Part shown: piece after piece, positions 8,306 through 15,590 of the stretch
How positions within the stretch are numbered: the stretch's first letter is position 1
Layout of the letters: every line of letters starts with the position of its first letter
NCBI RefSeq assembly: GCF_019972155.1
Contig: NZ_BOVL01000010.1
Coordinates: 277,985-341,984 of the forward strand
Length of the DNA stretch: 64,000 bases
Reading direction: 5' to 3'
DNA from: Bradyrhizobium sp. RD5-C2
GTDB lineage: Bacteria; Pseudomonadota; Alphaproteobacteria; Rhizobiales; Xanthobacteraceae
Notes under the pieces: model-generated
What the model was told of the DNA's origin: nothing
The model's input: only the letters and a program-made list of their open reading frames with translations
Databases searched by the model: none
Position numbers and translations under genes: made by a program

Positions 8306-9331
8306 CTAATCCGGGCTGGGCAAGAAATCTCTTCGGAACTTGGCTGCACAGTCCATGAAGTAGTCGACTCGCTGACCATCGCCCAATGCATCGTGTTTAG
8401 CGGAGAAGTTCTCCTGTTTCCATTTAATGAAGCTCATGAGTGGAAGCTCGCCGCCGCGCCGATCCCAATAGAGAATGTAGTCGTCGTCGTCACGACGCGC
8501 CTTGATCGACAACATTTTCATGAGTACCGCGGCTTCAGGACCGTTGAGCATTCTGCCGTAAGCGATGCCGTGAACGAGACCGGAGTAGTAGGCGAGTTTG
8601 TACTGATTTACATATCGCGGATACTGCACATCGTTGAAGTATTGGCCACGCATAAACCAACTCGAACGTATCCATTCAGCGCTCGCTCCGTTCGCGCCCA
8701 AAACCACGCCGTAGCTTAAGCCCCGCAATGTTTGGTCCTGTTTGTTGTGATCTACGGCTCCCAAAACGGCGCCGCCGAGGGACAAGAATGTGCCTGCGAG
8801 TGTCATGAACGGGCCAGCGACTTCCAAGGCGAGGCTGGCGATACTTAATTCTACGGCTTCCGCCGCAATCACTGCAGTTCCGATGTGAACGAACTCAGCG
8901 ATGTCGAGCTTAAAGTGCCTCAGCTCCCAGGCTTTTGACTCGCTATGCTCGATATCGCCTTCCATGCCGCGAATATACTTGGCTAACCGATTGCGTCCGC
9001 TCGGGCCCGGAACAACTATTTCCTCGAAAACGAGCGTTTCGATGGGAATGTATATGACGCCGGGTTTCATGCCGGGACTAAATGCCCAGTTGCGTCCATC
9101 TCTTGACTTTGTGCAGCCGACGTAGTGCCTCAAGTACCAATTCACAATGTCCGGATTGTGTGTCCGGAAATTGTAGTAGATCAAATAGTCCACGTGTACG
9201 TGGTGGTCCGCAGCGACTGTTTTCCAGTCTTCTGGCCGGTTTGGATCTTCGCCGGGGCGGTATGGATTGTTGTGCCCCGGCGGGCGCCGCGGCGCCAAGG
9301 CTTTTGGATTTGGACGACGTTCTATCGGCAT
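8306..9331 (-). CDS. LysM-like protein with long hydrophobic central segment, function unknown
   Basis: 341 residues. A Pro/Arg-rich N-terminus without a signal peptide is followed by a LysM-like region at about 33-98 (WKTVAADHHVHVDYLIYYNF ... KPGVIYIP). Residues about 145-195 form a Gly/Ala-rich hydrophobic segment that could make two or three membrane helices (IGTAVIAAEAVELSIASLAL, FMTLAGTFLSLGGAVLGAV), and the C-terminal part is polar and aromatic-rich. The ATG at 9331 has GGAG six bases upstream; a TTG at 9346 is the alternative. The architecture could suit a cell-surface or membrane-active protein, but no function is established. Confidence 0.6.
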   Translation of the reverse strand: MPIERRPNPKALAPRRPPGHNNPYRPGEDPNRPEDWKTVAADHHVHVDYLIYYNFRTHNPDIVNWYLRHYVGCTKSRDGRNWAFSPGMKPGVIYIPIETLVFEEIVVPGPSGRNRLAKYIRGMEGDIEHSESKAWELRHFKLDIAEFVHIGTAVIAAEAVELSIASLALEVAGPFMTLAGTFLSLGGAVLGAVDHNKQDQTLRGLSYGVVLGANGASAEWIRSSWFMRGQYFNDVQYPRYVNQYKLAYYSGLVHGIAYGRMLNGPEAAVLMKMLSIKARRDDDDYILYWDRRGGELPLMSFIKWKQENFSAKHDALGDGQRVDYFMDCAAKFRRDFLPSPD

Positions 9332-9698
9332 GGACGACTCCGCCAATTTCCATCGTGATCACGATGGTGTCGCGCGTTAGGGCGACTTGGTTTGATCGAG
9401 ACAGCCCACGGAAAACTGTAGAAACAACTTTTGCATCGCGGCATCTCGCCACGCGACGTGATCGCTCAGCGCTCGTGCCCCGTTTCTAGTTCCTGAGTTG
9501 CTCGACCCGCGCCGTCGCCTTCAGACTTCGTCCAGGCAATCACGCAACCAACCAGGACTCACCGAACCATGCGAGTAGATATATTAAGCAGCTTCGTCAG
9601 GTCCGCGCTACGGAGCAAAGGATGGCAAACCGCGCAGTCGCAAGGCCGACATCTTGCCGGCCGCGAAGCCGTGCGCTTCCGCTGCTTCCTTGCTATTA
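9332..9698. other. Gene-free spacer upstream of the LysM-like gene
   Basis: 367 bases. It should hold the minus-strand promoter of the LysM-like gene. It also covers the sequence beyond the last open codon of the adjacent pseudogene, and short frames here probably include its decayed tail. No repeat, RNA gene or intact ORF was recognised. Confidence 0.35.
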
Positions 9699-10309
9699 CT
9701 ATTCGAAATCTCTTGCGTATCGTGACGCCCATTTTGACGCCAGGTTTGTCAATCCGTGATCCAGCTTTGCCTGATAATCTGCAAAGCGAGATGCTAATCG
9801 GTTGTAGGTTCGCAGCCTCATTCCTTTCGGCCGGGGAGGCGGAATACAACTCTCTGGCGCGCAATTGCTCGACAAGCGCGCTCCGATTTTTGACTTGCCT
9901 GAGGTGGCACGATCAACCCAGCTTCCGAACTGGGAGCGATATGCGACCTGGGAGGGCCAAGCGTGCCGGCTGGCGAACATCGTAGCGCCGGGGGCCTCCA
10001 GACCACTGATGCGAGACGACCCGTTACGGGACAGACGAAGTACCACTGTTGACCGCCGAAATTCCTCGGCTGCGGTGCGAGCGCAAGCTCTTGCCAGATA
10101 CCGCCGATCGACACGTGTAGGCAACCTTCAGCTTTCCCTACATCAGCACAGATAAATGCCGATGCTATTACGCCGACACTTGGCCTAGTCCAATTGACCG
10201 TAGAGCCTTGGCGAGTCGCGGTGAGATGAATGAAGTGGTTCCGCACCAGCCAAGGGAGATCGAGATAAAGTCCGTCTTGGAGACAGACACGCTCGCGGCG
10301 GCGTGGCAT
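9699..10309 (-). pseudogene. Frameshifted zinc-ribbon-type hypothetical protein
   Basis: Two overlapping minus-strand frames carry consecutive pieces of one protein. The first (ATG at 10309) gives MPRRRERVCLQDGLYLDLPW, then WTRPSVGVIASAFI and FGGQQWYFVCPVTGRLASVVW. The second gives TMFASRHAWPSQVAYRSQ and PPPRPKGMRLRTYNRL and stops at 9699. I recall this order (LDVRWL, W-R motif, FGG..W..CP, CRHC..L.Y.SQ, PKPKGM..RTYERL) from a small family frequent in rhizobial accessory regions. The frame changes near 10000-10050, and a CxxC expected in the second half is lost. It is most likely a dead gene. Confidence 0.6.
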
Positions 10310-10471
10310 TTGGATCTCATTGGGTTCGTGAAGCCTAGATAACCACGATCTGGAGCCAAATCGTCTGACGGAGGCCGAGAAACACTGCAGCTTCGTCAAA
10401 GCAGTTGCGACATCCGCTTCTAGGGCGGTGGCGATGCCGGGTGGCGCCCAGCGGCTCGGCGGGTGCGCCCG

Positions 10472-12019
10472 CTATACCGCATCGACATCGAACAGCCGCC
10501 AAGTAGGGATGATTTCCCCAATGCGATCGCTGAAAGGATAAGGGTTTTGCTGCTGCACGTTTGAGACCTTCTGATGTACGCTGAAGAGGTGCCACCCGCG
10601 AAACTCTGGCTCCGATGTCGCGCGAATTGCTTCAAAAAGCGATGCCTCTGTGGCGATTTCGAGCGTTTTTTCGAGATCGTCAATCGAGCAAAACAGGATC
10701 GGTCGACGGTCTTCCTCAAGGATGTCCGGATCAAGGTCGGCCCATCTTTGAGCCTCCGCTAAGAGTCGATCAAGGTGATTAGAAACCTCCAGCCAGGGAT
10801 CTAGAGTAAGGACCACGCCGCTAGCACCAGGGTGAATCGCCTTAATTCCTGGATTGCGACGGCAATGGGAGAAGAATCGCCAAAGCTGTAGCGCCCCCTT
10901 GATGATCTCTGAGAACGCGCTCTGAGCATCATCTAGCGGATTATCGGAGAACTTCGCGACGATGGACATTTTCTTGGCTTTGCATTCGCCGATGGTCATT
11001 GCGGAGCCGTCAGGGGCATGGAGAAATAAATCGGGCGAGTCGAAGATCTTTCCCAATTTATATTTGAAGCTGCCAGCAGGCTTGGCGTCGGGAAGTAGGG
11101 CTCGAGCCAGCTCAAGGCAATATTTCTCAAACCTGTCGCCAATCTCACGCCAAATGCGCGGACCGCCGCCCACGAGATCATAGTACAGACCGGCCGTCAT
11201 TCGTTGCCAGATCAGCGATGGCAAGGGAGCCAGCACGGTGCGTCGAACACTTCCTTCGTCGATCGCCATGGGGATCTTGCGAAGAATGCTCTGCTGGTAG
11301 GCTGTCGAGCGACCTATGGTCTGCCTGATAGAGCGCGCGTGCTTGCGGACTTCGGGCAAGGGCGCCGAAAGTAATCTAAAGGCGGCGTCGCGCGTTTGCC
11401 ATGATACCCCGATTTCCGAGAGGTCGACTTCCGCGTCAATGCCGGGTTTGTCTTGGTAAAGAGCATAGAACGCAAACCCGCATATAAAGAACTCCGCAAG
11501 CGAGAGTCCGTTTGTCGATTTGAAATGCTCCGCTGCTAGCTCTCCACCGTATACAGTTAGCGCCCGATAGGTCTGCGCATAGCTGAAGAAGCCTCGCTGC
11601 CACTCGAACTGCCGATGCCCAATTTTGTGCATGACATCGAGCACGCTGAAACGCTTCAGCGTCATCCCGTCTTCCGCATCCTCGAGGTCGCGAAGGATGT
11701 TGACACATGTCGCGACTGTCTCGAACCTCTTGCAGTCGAGAAAGCGGAACGGCTTATTTTGCGGCGTAGCTTTTTTAGGCGTGATTAGCAGCTCGTTGAC
11801 CAATGTTTCCAGCGCCCACTTATAGACGAAGAAGCGGTCGCCGAGGTTTGCGATGGCGGCCTCCTTGGGAAAGCTACGGAGGAATGGTCTCGCCTCCTCA
11901 ACGCGACCTGATTGCAGAGCGTCAACGGCCCAGACCATAACAATAAACGACTTGTCATCAGCGAGAGACAAAACTTCGCTCAGGCGTTTCCGAGCTCTAT
12001 CGCGACGTAGTCTGCTCAC
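10472..12019 (-). CDS. PD-(D/E)XK nuclease-like protein, orphan, possible defence function
   Basis: 515 residues, GTG start at 12019 without a strong ribosome site. The N-terminal ~300 residues are helical and unrecognised. Around residues 328-348 the sequence IFDSPDLFLHAPDG ... MTIGECKAKKMS has the Asp...Glu-X-Lys arrangement of PD-(D/E)XK nucleases, with ECK as the final E-X-K. The remainder looks like the rest of an alpha/beta fold plus a C-terminal extension. It sits alone in the island, without methyltransferase or helicase neighbours. A restriction or anti-phage nuclease is plausible but unproven. Its base composition is less GC-biased than the flanking core genes. Confidence 0.6.
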   Translation of the reverse strand: MSRLRRDRARKRLSEVLSLADDKSFIVMVWAVDALQSGRVEEARPFLRSFPKEAAIANLGDRFFVYKWALETLVNELLITPKKATPQNKPFRFLDCKRFETVATCVNILRDLEDAEDGMTLKRFSVLDVMHKIGHRQFEWQRGFFSYAQTYRALTVYGGELAAEHFKSTNGLSLAEFFICGFAFYALYQDKPGIDAEVDLSEIGVSWQTRDAAFRLLSAPLPEVRKHARSIRQTIGRSTAYQQSILRKIPMAIDEGSVRRTVLAPLPSLIWQRMTAGLYYDLVGGGPRIWREIGDRFEKYCLELARALLPDAKPAGSFKYKLGKIFDSPDLFLHAPDGSAMTIGECKAKKMSIVAKFSDNPLDDAQSAFSEIIKGALQLWRFFSHCRRNPGIKAIHPGASGVVLTLDPWLEVSNHLDRLLAEAQRWADLDPDILEEDRRPILFCSIDDLEKTLEIATEASLFEAIRATSEPEFRGWHLFSVHQKVSNVQQQNPYPFSDRIGEIIPTWRLFDVDAV

Positions 12020-12115
12020 GGCTTTGTTAGCTCGGAGACGTGCAGCGGCGGCGGTCTGATGTCGCGCGCGGCAAAGCCAACAAAGCTGCGGTTGGTTCGA
12101 TAGCTGGGCACCTCA

Positions 12116-12621
12116 TTATCGATCAATCGTGAATCCGATACCATCGCTTATGGATGGATTGAGTTTCACCAGGACCTCGTCGACGTCCGTTTTCTTATTT
12201 GAAAGTAACCTCAATCTCTCTTGGCCCTGTACCGTCGCGAGATCTACTCCTGCCATCTCAGCGTCCAGCCGCGCAGATCGAGACGAGAGCTGCACGATCT
12301 GTTGCTTGATGAAGGCCTGCTCGGCGGGAATTGCTGCCGGCCAGCGACTGTGTAGAGCGGGCTGAGCCCGTATCCGGCCCTCGATACTTCTGGGAGCGTG
12401 CGAAACCCCCAAATGTAGATAATAGATGCGACAATCAGCCAGGCGATCGCCGCCGACGCAACCTTCCCCCAATGAGCGGCAAGCTCCGTCGGGAACACCA
12501 CCGCGAACATGACCACTGTCACCACCGCCGGCGCCAGGCGAGCAAAGGCCTTCTGAAACGTGTCGAGGCGATATGTCGTCAGCAGCGCGCGGAGCGTTCT
12601 GAACGTTCGGGAAGGCGCCAT
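12116..12621 (-). pseudogene. Frameshifted small membrane protein (two TM helices plus coiled coil)
   Basis: The ATG at 12621 has GGGAGA five bases upstream. The first frame encodes MAPSRTFRTLRALL, then two hydrophobic helices (LAPAVVTVVMFAVVFPTEL and AAIAWLIVASIIYIWGF) up to about 12340. The coding signal then moves to the next frame: IPAEQAFIKQQIVQLSSRSA ... SNKKTDVDEVLVKLNPSISD, ending with TAA at 12116-12118. The total span is 506 bases, not a multiple of three, consistent with a one-base deletion or two-base insertion. It could be a recent pseudogene, a sequencing error or programmed frameshifting. No family was recognised. Confidence 0.55.
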
Positions 12622-13015
12622 AGATGTCTCCCAGGACGGGTGAATCGGAACGATCGTAGGGTGACGCATAAGGGGTTCGCACGCCGCGGAATCGCAGCGC
12701 AATCCCGGCTATTCACATGGCTCCCCGGGCTTGTGGCGTTCAGGATTGACCGCCGGGGCCGATCTGATCCGCGTCTTGGTCGACGTTGCTTATGACGGTT
12801 TTTCACCCGCTGGCGCACCTTTGACTGCAAATATTGCGTTTCGGCAAGAAAGACCCCAAATAGCTACAACCGGGGCTTAAACACCCCGTGAGCTATCGCA
12901 GCTCGCCCCAGGGTGCGGGGGGAAACTCCGTCCTTTGTTGGCTGTTTTCGCCCTACGGGCGGGAGGGTGCGATGGTACGTAGTTGTAGATGTGCTTTGTC
13001 CATGGCGGTGGCGTG
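12622..13015. other. Divergent intergenic region upstream of the integrase operon
   Basis: 394 bases between the frameshifted membrane gene and the integrase unit. It should contain promoters in both directions. A short hairpin (CGCCC TAC GGGCG, 12949-12961) lies about 55 bases before the small ORF. No intact gene or attachment repeat was recognised. Confidence 0.35.
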
Positions 13016-13201
13016 ATGTCCCGCGGACCTCAGAGGTTTCGGCTCACCGATATCGTGAAGGTCGTCAAGGCGACCAAAGCGGCCGGCCTTGTCGTCGAGC
13101 GGATCGAATTCACGCTTGATGGCAAGATGGTTGTCGTGTCCGGGCAAGCGGAGCCCAGCACCGATCCCGCCGACGTCGAAGGCTGGGATCGCGTCAAATG
13201 A
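13016..13201 (+). CDS. Small protein translationally coupled to integrase
   Basis: 61 residues, starting MSRGPQRFRLTDIVKVVKAT. It has an N-terminal helical part and a C-terminal beta hairpin (VERIEFTLDGKMVVVSG). Its TGA overlaps the integrase ATG (ATGA at 13198-13201), so both come from one message with coupled translation. Small ORFs of this type precede integrases in rhizobial islands. A directionality or regulatory role is inferred from position only. Confidence 0.6.
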   Translation: MSRGPQRFRLTDIVKVVKATKAAGLVVERIEFTLDGKMVVVSGQAEPSTDPADVEGWDRVK

Positions 13202-14295
13202 GGTGGAGGCTTCCGGCTGGAGTTCACGGGTATGAGACCCGACATGGCAAGGCCGTGTTCTACCTTCGCCGGTCTGGCCTTCCTAAGGTCAGGCTTCCCG
13301 GCCACCCCGGTTCACCTGAATTCATGAAGGCCTACACCGAGGCCAAGGCTGACAAGCTGTCGCCCCAGATCGGCGCTAGCCGGCTGAAGCCCGGCACGGT
13401 GAACGCCGCGCTCGCCAGCTACTACTCGGGTGCGGCTTGGAAGGCTCTCGGCGATAGTACGCGATCGAGCCGTCGCGCAATTCTCGAGCGGTTTCGCGAG
13501 GAGTGTGGAACCCTTCCGGTCGCAAGCATGCCTTCAGTCGCGATCCAGAACATCTTGAATCGGAAGACGCCGGCGGCGCAGCGCAACTGGCTGAAGGCGC
13601 TACGCGGATGGGTCGACCATTGCCTTACCTTGAGGATGATAAGGAGCAATCCGCTCGCCGAGGTGAAACTCGCGAAGATGCCTCGAACCGGCGGCCATCA
13701 CCCTTGGGAGCTGAGCGAATGCGAGCAGTTCGAGAAGCGCCACACGATCGGTACGAGAGCGCGGTTGGCCTACGAACTGTTGCTGCAGGCCGGACAGTCG
13801 CGCTGCGACGTCGTCCGGATGGGGCGACAGCATATCCGCAGCGGGATAATGACGATGGGACGCCAGAAGACCGGCGTGCCGTTTAATGTCGAAATCATGC
13901 CGCGGTTGCAGGCCGCGGTCGACGCGATGCCCGCCAGCGATCACTTGACCTTCCTGGTCACCGCGCAGGGCAAGCCATTCACCGCAGCTGGATTCGGCAA
14001 TTACTTCCGAGATTGTTGTCGTGAGGCCGGCTTGCCGGAGCGTTGCACATCGCACGGCCTCAGGAAGTTCGCCGCGACGTACCTGGCGGAGCGCGGCTTC
14101 ACCGACCACCAGTTGATGGCGTGGTTCGGCTGGACGTCGATCTCGCAGGCGCAGGTCTATACGAGGGCAGCGAACCGGAAGCGCATGGCTCGCGAGGGGG
14201 CGAAGCTCATTTCAGGAACAGGCATTGGCTCACCTTCTGACCCGGTGAGCCAAAACCAATCGGAACCCATTGAGAAGACTGGAGCAGGAAAATGA
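13198..14295 (+). CDS. Tyrosine recombinase / phage-type integrase
   Basis: 365 residues. An N-terminal SAM-like DNA-binding half is followed by the catalytic domain. Active-site residues seen: Arg202 in QAGQSRCDVVRM, His286 and Arg289 in SHGLRKFAAT, the WFGWTS segment replacing the usual second His position, and Tyr321 in QAQVYTRA. A 40-residue tail follows. It should catalyse site-specific integration and excision of the surrounding island. Its 3' end overlaps the altered 3' end of the substrate-binding-protein gene on the other strand, placing the likely integration junction right after the integrase. Confidence 0.93.
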   Translation: MRWRLPAGVHGYETRHGKAVFYLRRSGLPKVRLPGHPGSPEFMKAYTEAKADKLSPQIGASRLKPGTVNAALASYYSGAAWKALGDSTRSSRRAILERFREECGTLPVASMPSVAIQNILNRKTPAAQRNWLKALRGWVDHCLTLRMIRSNPLAEVKLAKMPRTGGHHPWELSECEQFEKRHTIGTRARLAYELLLQAGQSRCDVVRMGRQHIRSGIMTMGRQKTGVPFNVEIMPRLQAAVDAMPASDHLTFLVTAQGKPFTAAGFGNYFRDCCREAGLPERCTSHGLRKFAATYLAERGFTDHQLMAWFGWTSISQAQVYTRAANRKRMAREGAKLISGTGIGSPSDPVSQNQSEPIEKTGAGK

Positions 14296-15408
14296 CGTGG
14301 CGATCCCGGGCAGGATCATCTTCGGCGCGAAGTCCTTCAGGCCGGCGGCCTGCTTCATCACGTTCTCGCGTGTGAGATCGTCGCCGCACTGCTTGAGCAC
14401 CTGCGCCAGCGTTTGCGCGGCGGCGTAGCCATAGACGTGATTGCCGTTGGTCTTGTCGCCGTCGGGCATGTACTTGTCCATGAACGCCCGCCATTCCCTG
14501 GTTTCGGCATCGTCGTTCCAGATCGTGTCGGTCGGATCCTTGAGGTAGGCGACCGAGATGATGCCCTGCGAATGCTCAATGCCGGCGGCGCGCATGACGG
14601 AAGCGACCGACGTCGCCGTCGAGGTCAGGAAGAAAGTCGGCTTCCAGCCGAGCTCGGCGACCTTCTTGATGGTCTGCGCCGCGCCCTTCGGCGCCGCCCA
14701 GGTGAACAGGATGTCGGCGCCGGAGGCGCGCAGCGCGACGATCTGCGAATCCAGCGTCGGATCGGTCAGCTCGTAGGATTTGTCGGCGACGATCATGCCG
14801 GTTGCCTTGTCGCCGAGGCCGTCGCGCAGCCCCTTGAGCGCATCCTTGCCGGCATCGTCGTTCTGCCAGAGAACCGCGATCTTGCCGTTCGGGAATTTGT
14901 CGAGGATGTATCTGGCGTAGATTCGTCCTTCGCTCTGGTAGTTCGGCTGCCAGCCCATCGTCCAGGGAAAGCCCTGGGGATCGCCGAAGCGCGTCGCGCC
15001 CGATGCGATGAAGAGGTGGGGGACCTTCTTGGCGTTCAAATATTTCTGGATCGCGACATTGGGCGCGGTGCCGAGCGGCTGGAACACCAGCAGCACCTCG
15101 TCGCCCTCGACCAGCTTGCGCGCCTGCTCGACCGATTTCGGCGGCGAGAAGCCGTCGTCATAGCTGACGAAGTTGATCTTGCGTCCGTTGATGCCGCCCT
15201 GGTCGTTGATCATCTTGAAATAGGCCGCCTCGGTCCTGCCGATCGCGCCGTAGGCCGAAGCAGGACCGCTATAGGGCATGATGTTGCCGATCTTGATCTC
15301 GGTATCCGAGACCCCCGGGCCGTAGTTCTTCTGCGCCAGCGCCGGCGACAGCGCGCCGATCGTTACCGCGGCCGTCAGGCACGCACGAAGACAGAATCCG
15401 TCCAACAT
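14230..15408 (-). CDS. ABC transporter substrate-binding protein (branched-chain amino acid type), 3'-truncated by the island
   Basis: 392 residues with a signal peptide (cleavage near SPALAQ) and a Peripla_BP_6 (LivK-like) fold: SDTEIKIGNIMPYSGPASAY, WTMGWQPNYQSEGRIYA, YLKDPTDTIW, YGYAAAQTLAQVLKQCGDDL. Family resemblance ends at KMILPGI (near 14300). Homologues continue for about 40 more residues (KINTS..DFAPI...), but here the frame runs 23 residues into the antisense of the integrase end (ATSFSCSSLLNGF...). It is probably inactive or impaired. No permease or ATPase is adjacent. It is divergent from the monooxygenase and shares the palindromic operator region. Confidence 0.8.
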   Translation of the reverse strand: MLDGFCLRACLTAAVTIGALSPALAQKNYGPGVSDTEIKIGNIMPYSGPASAYGAIGRTEAAYFKMINDQGGINGRKINFVSYDDGFSPPKSVEQARKLVEGDEVLLVFQPLGTAPNVAIQKYLNAKKVPHLFIASGATRFGDPQGFPWTMGWQPNYQSEGRIYARYILDKFPNGKIAVLWQNDDAGKDALKGLRDGLGDKATGMIVADKSYELTDPTLDSQIVALRASGADILFTWAAPKGAAQTIKKVAELGWKPTFFLTSTATSVASVMRAAGIEHSQGIISVAYLKDPTDTIWNDDAETREWRAFMDKYMPDGDKTNGNHVYGYAAAQTLAQVLKQCGDDLTRENVMKQAAGLKDFAPKMILPGIATSFSCSSLLNGFRLVLAHRVRR

Positions 15409-15516
15409 CCCTCAGTCACTCCCTGATTGTCCGCTGATCGCCGTGTGGCGTGCGCGCGGTTCCCCGGTCGACGGCCGGTGCGTTGACGCCCGGCGACAAT
15501 TATCGTATGCGGTTCC

Positions 15517-15538
15517 AGTCTGGAAACGTTTCCAGACT
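15517..15538. promoter_or_regulatory. Perfect 22-bp LacI-type operator palindrome
   Basis: The central 18 bases, TCTGGAAACGTTTCCAGA (15519-15536), are a perfect palindrome with the CG centre typical of LacI/GalR-family operators, and symmetry extends two bases further on each side. It lies 53 bases before the monooxygenase start and about 110 bases upstream of the divergent binding-protein gene. A near copy lies at 17359-17376, and a LacI-family gene is nearby. Confidence 0.8.
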
Positions 15539-15590
15539 AGCGCGCGTTCCCACCGATGGCAATATTCCCGCGGCCGGAGAGATGTGACAA

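Noticed and set aside
9569..9985. 138-codon plus-strand ORF
   Set aside because: Lies opposite the family-recognisable pieces of the zinc-ribbon pseudogene and has no motifs of its own.
6786..14300. tRNA gene or tRNA-fragment attachment site at the island ends
   Set aside because: I looked for T-loop-like GGTTCGAATCC sequences and cloverleaf ends near both margins and found none; the right junction lies in a protein gene instead.
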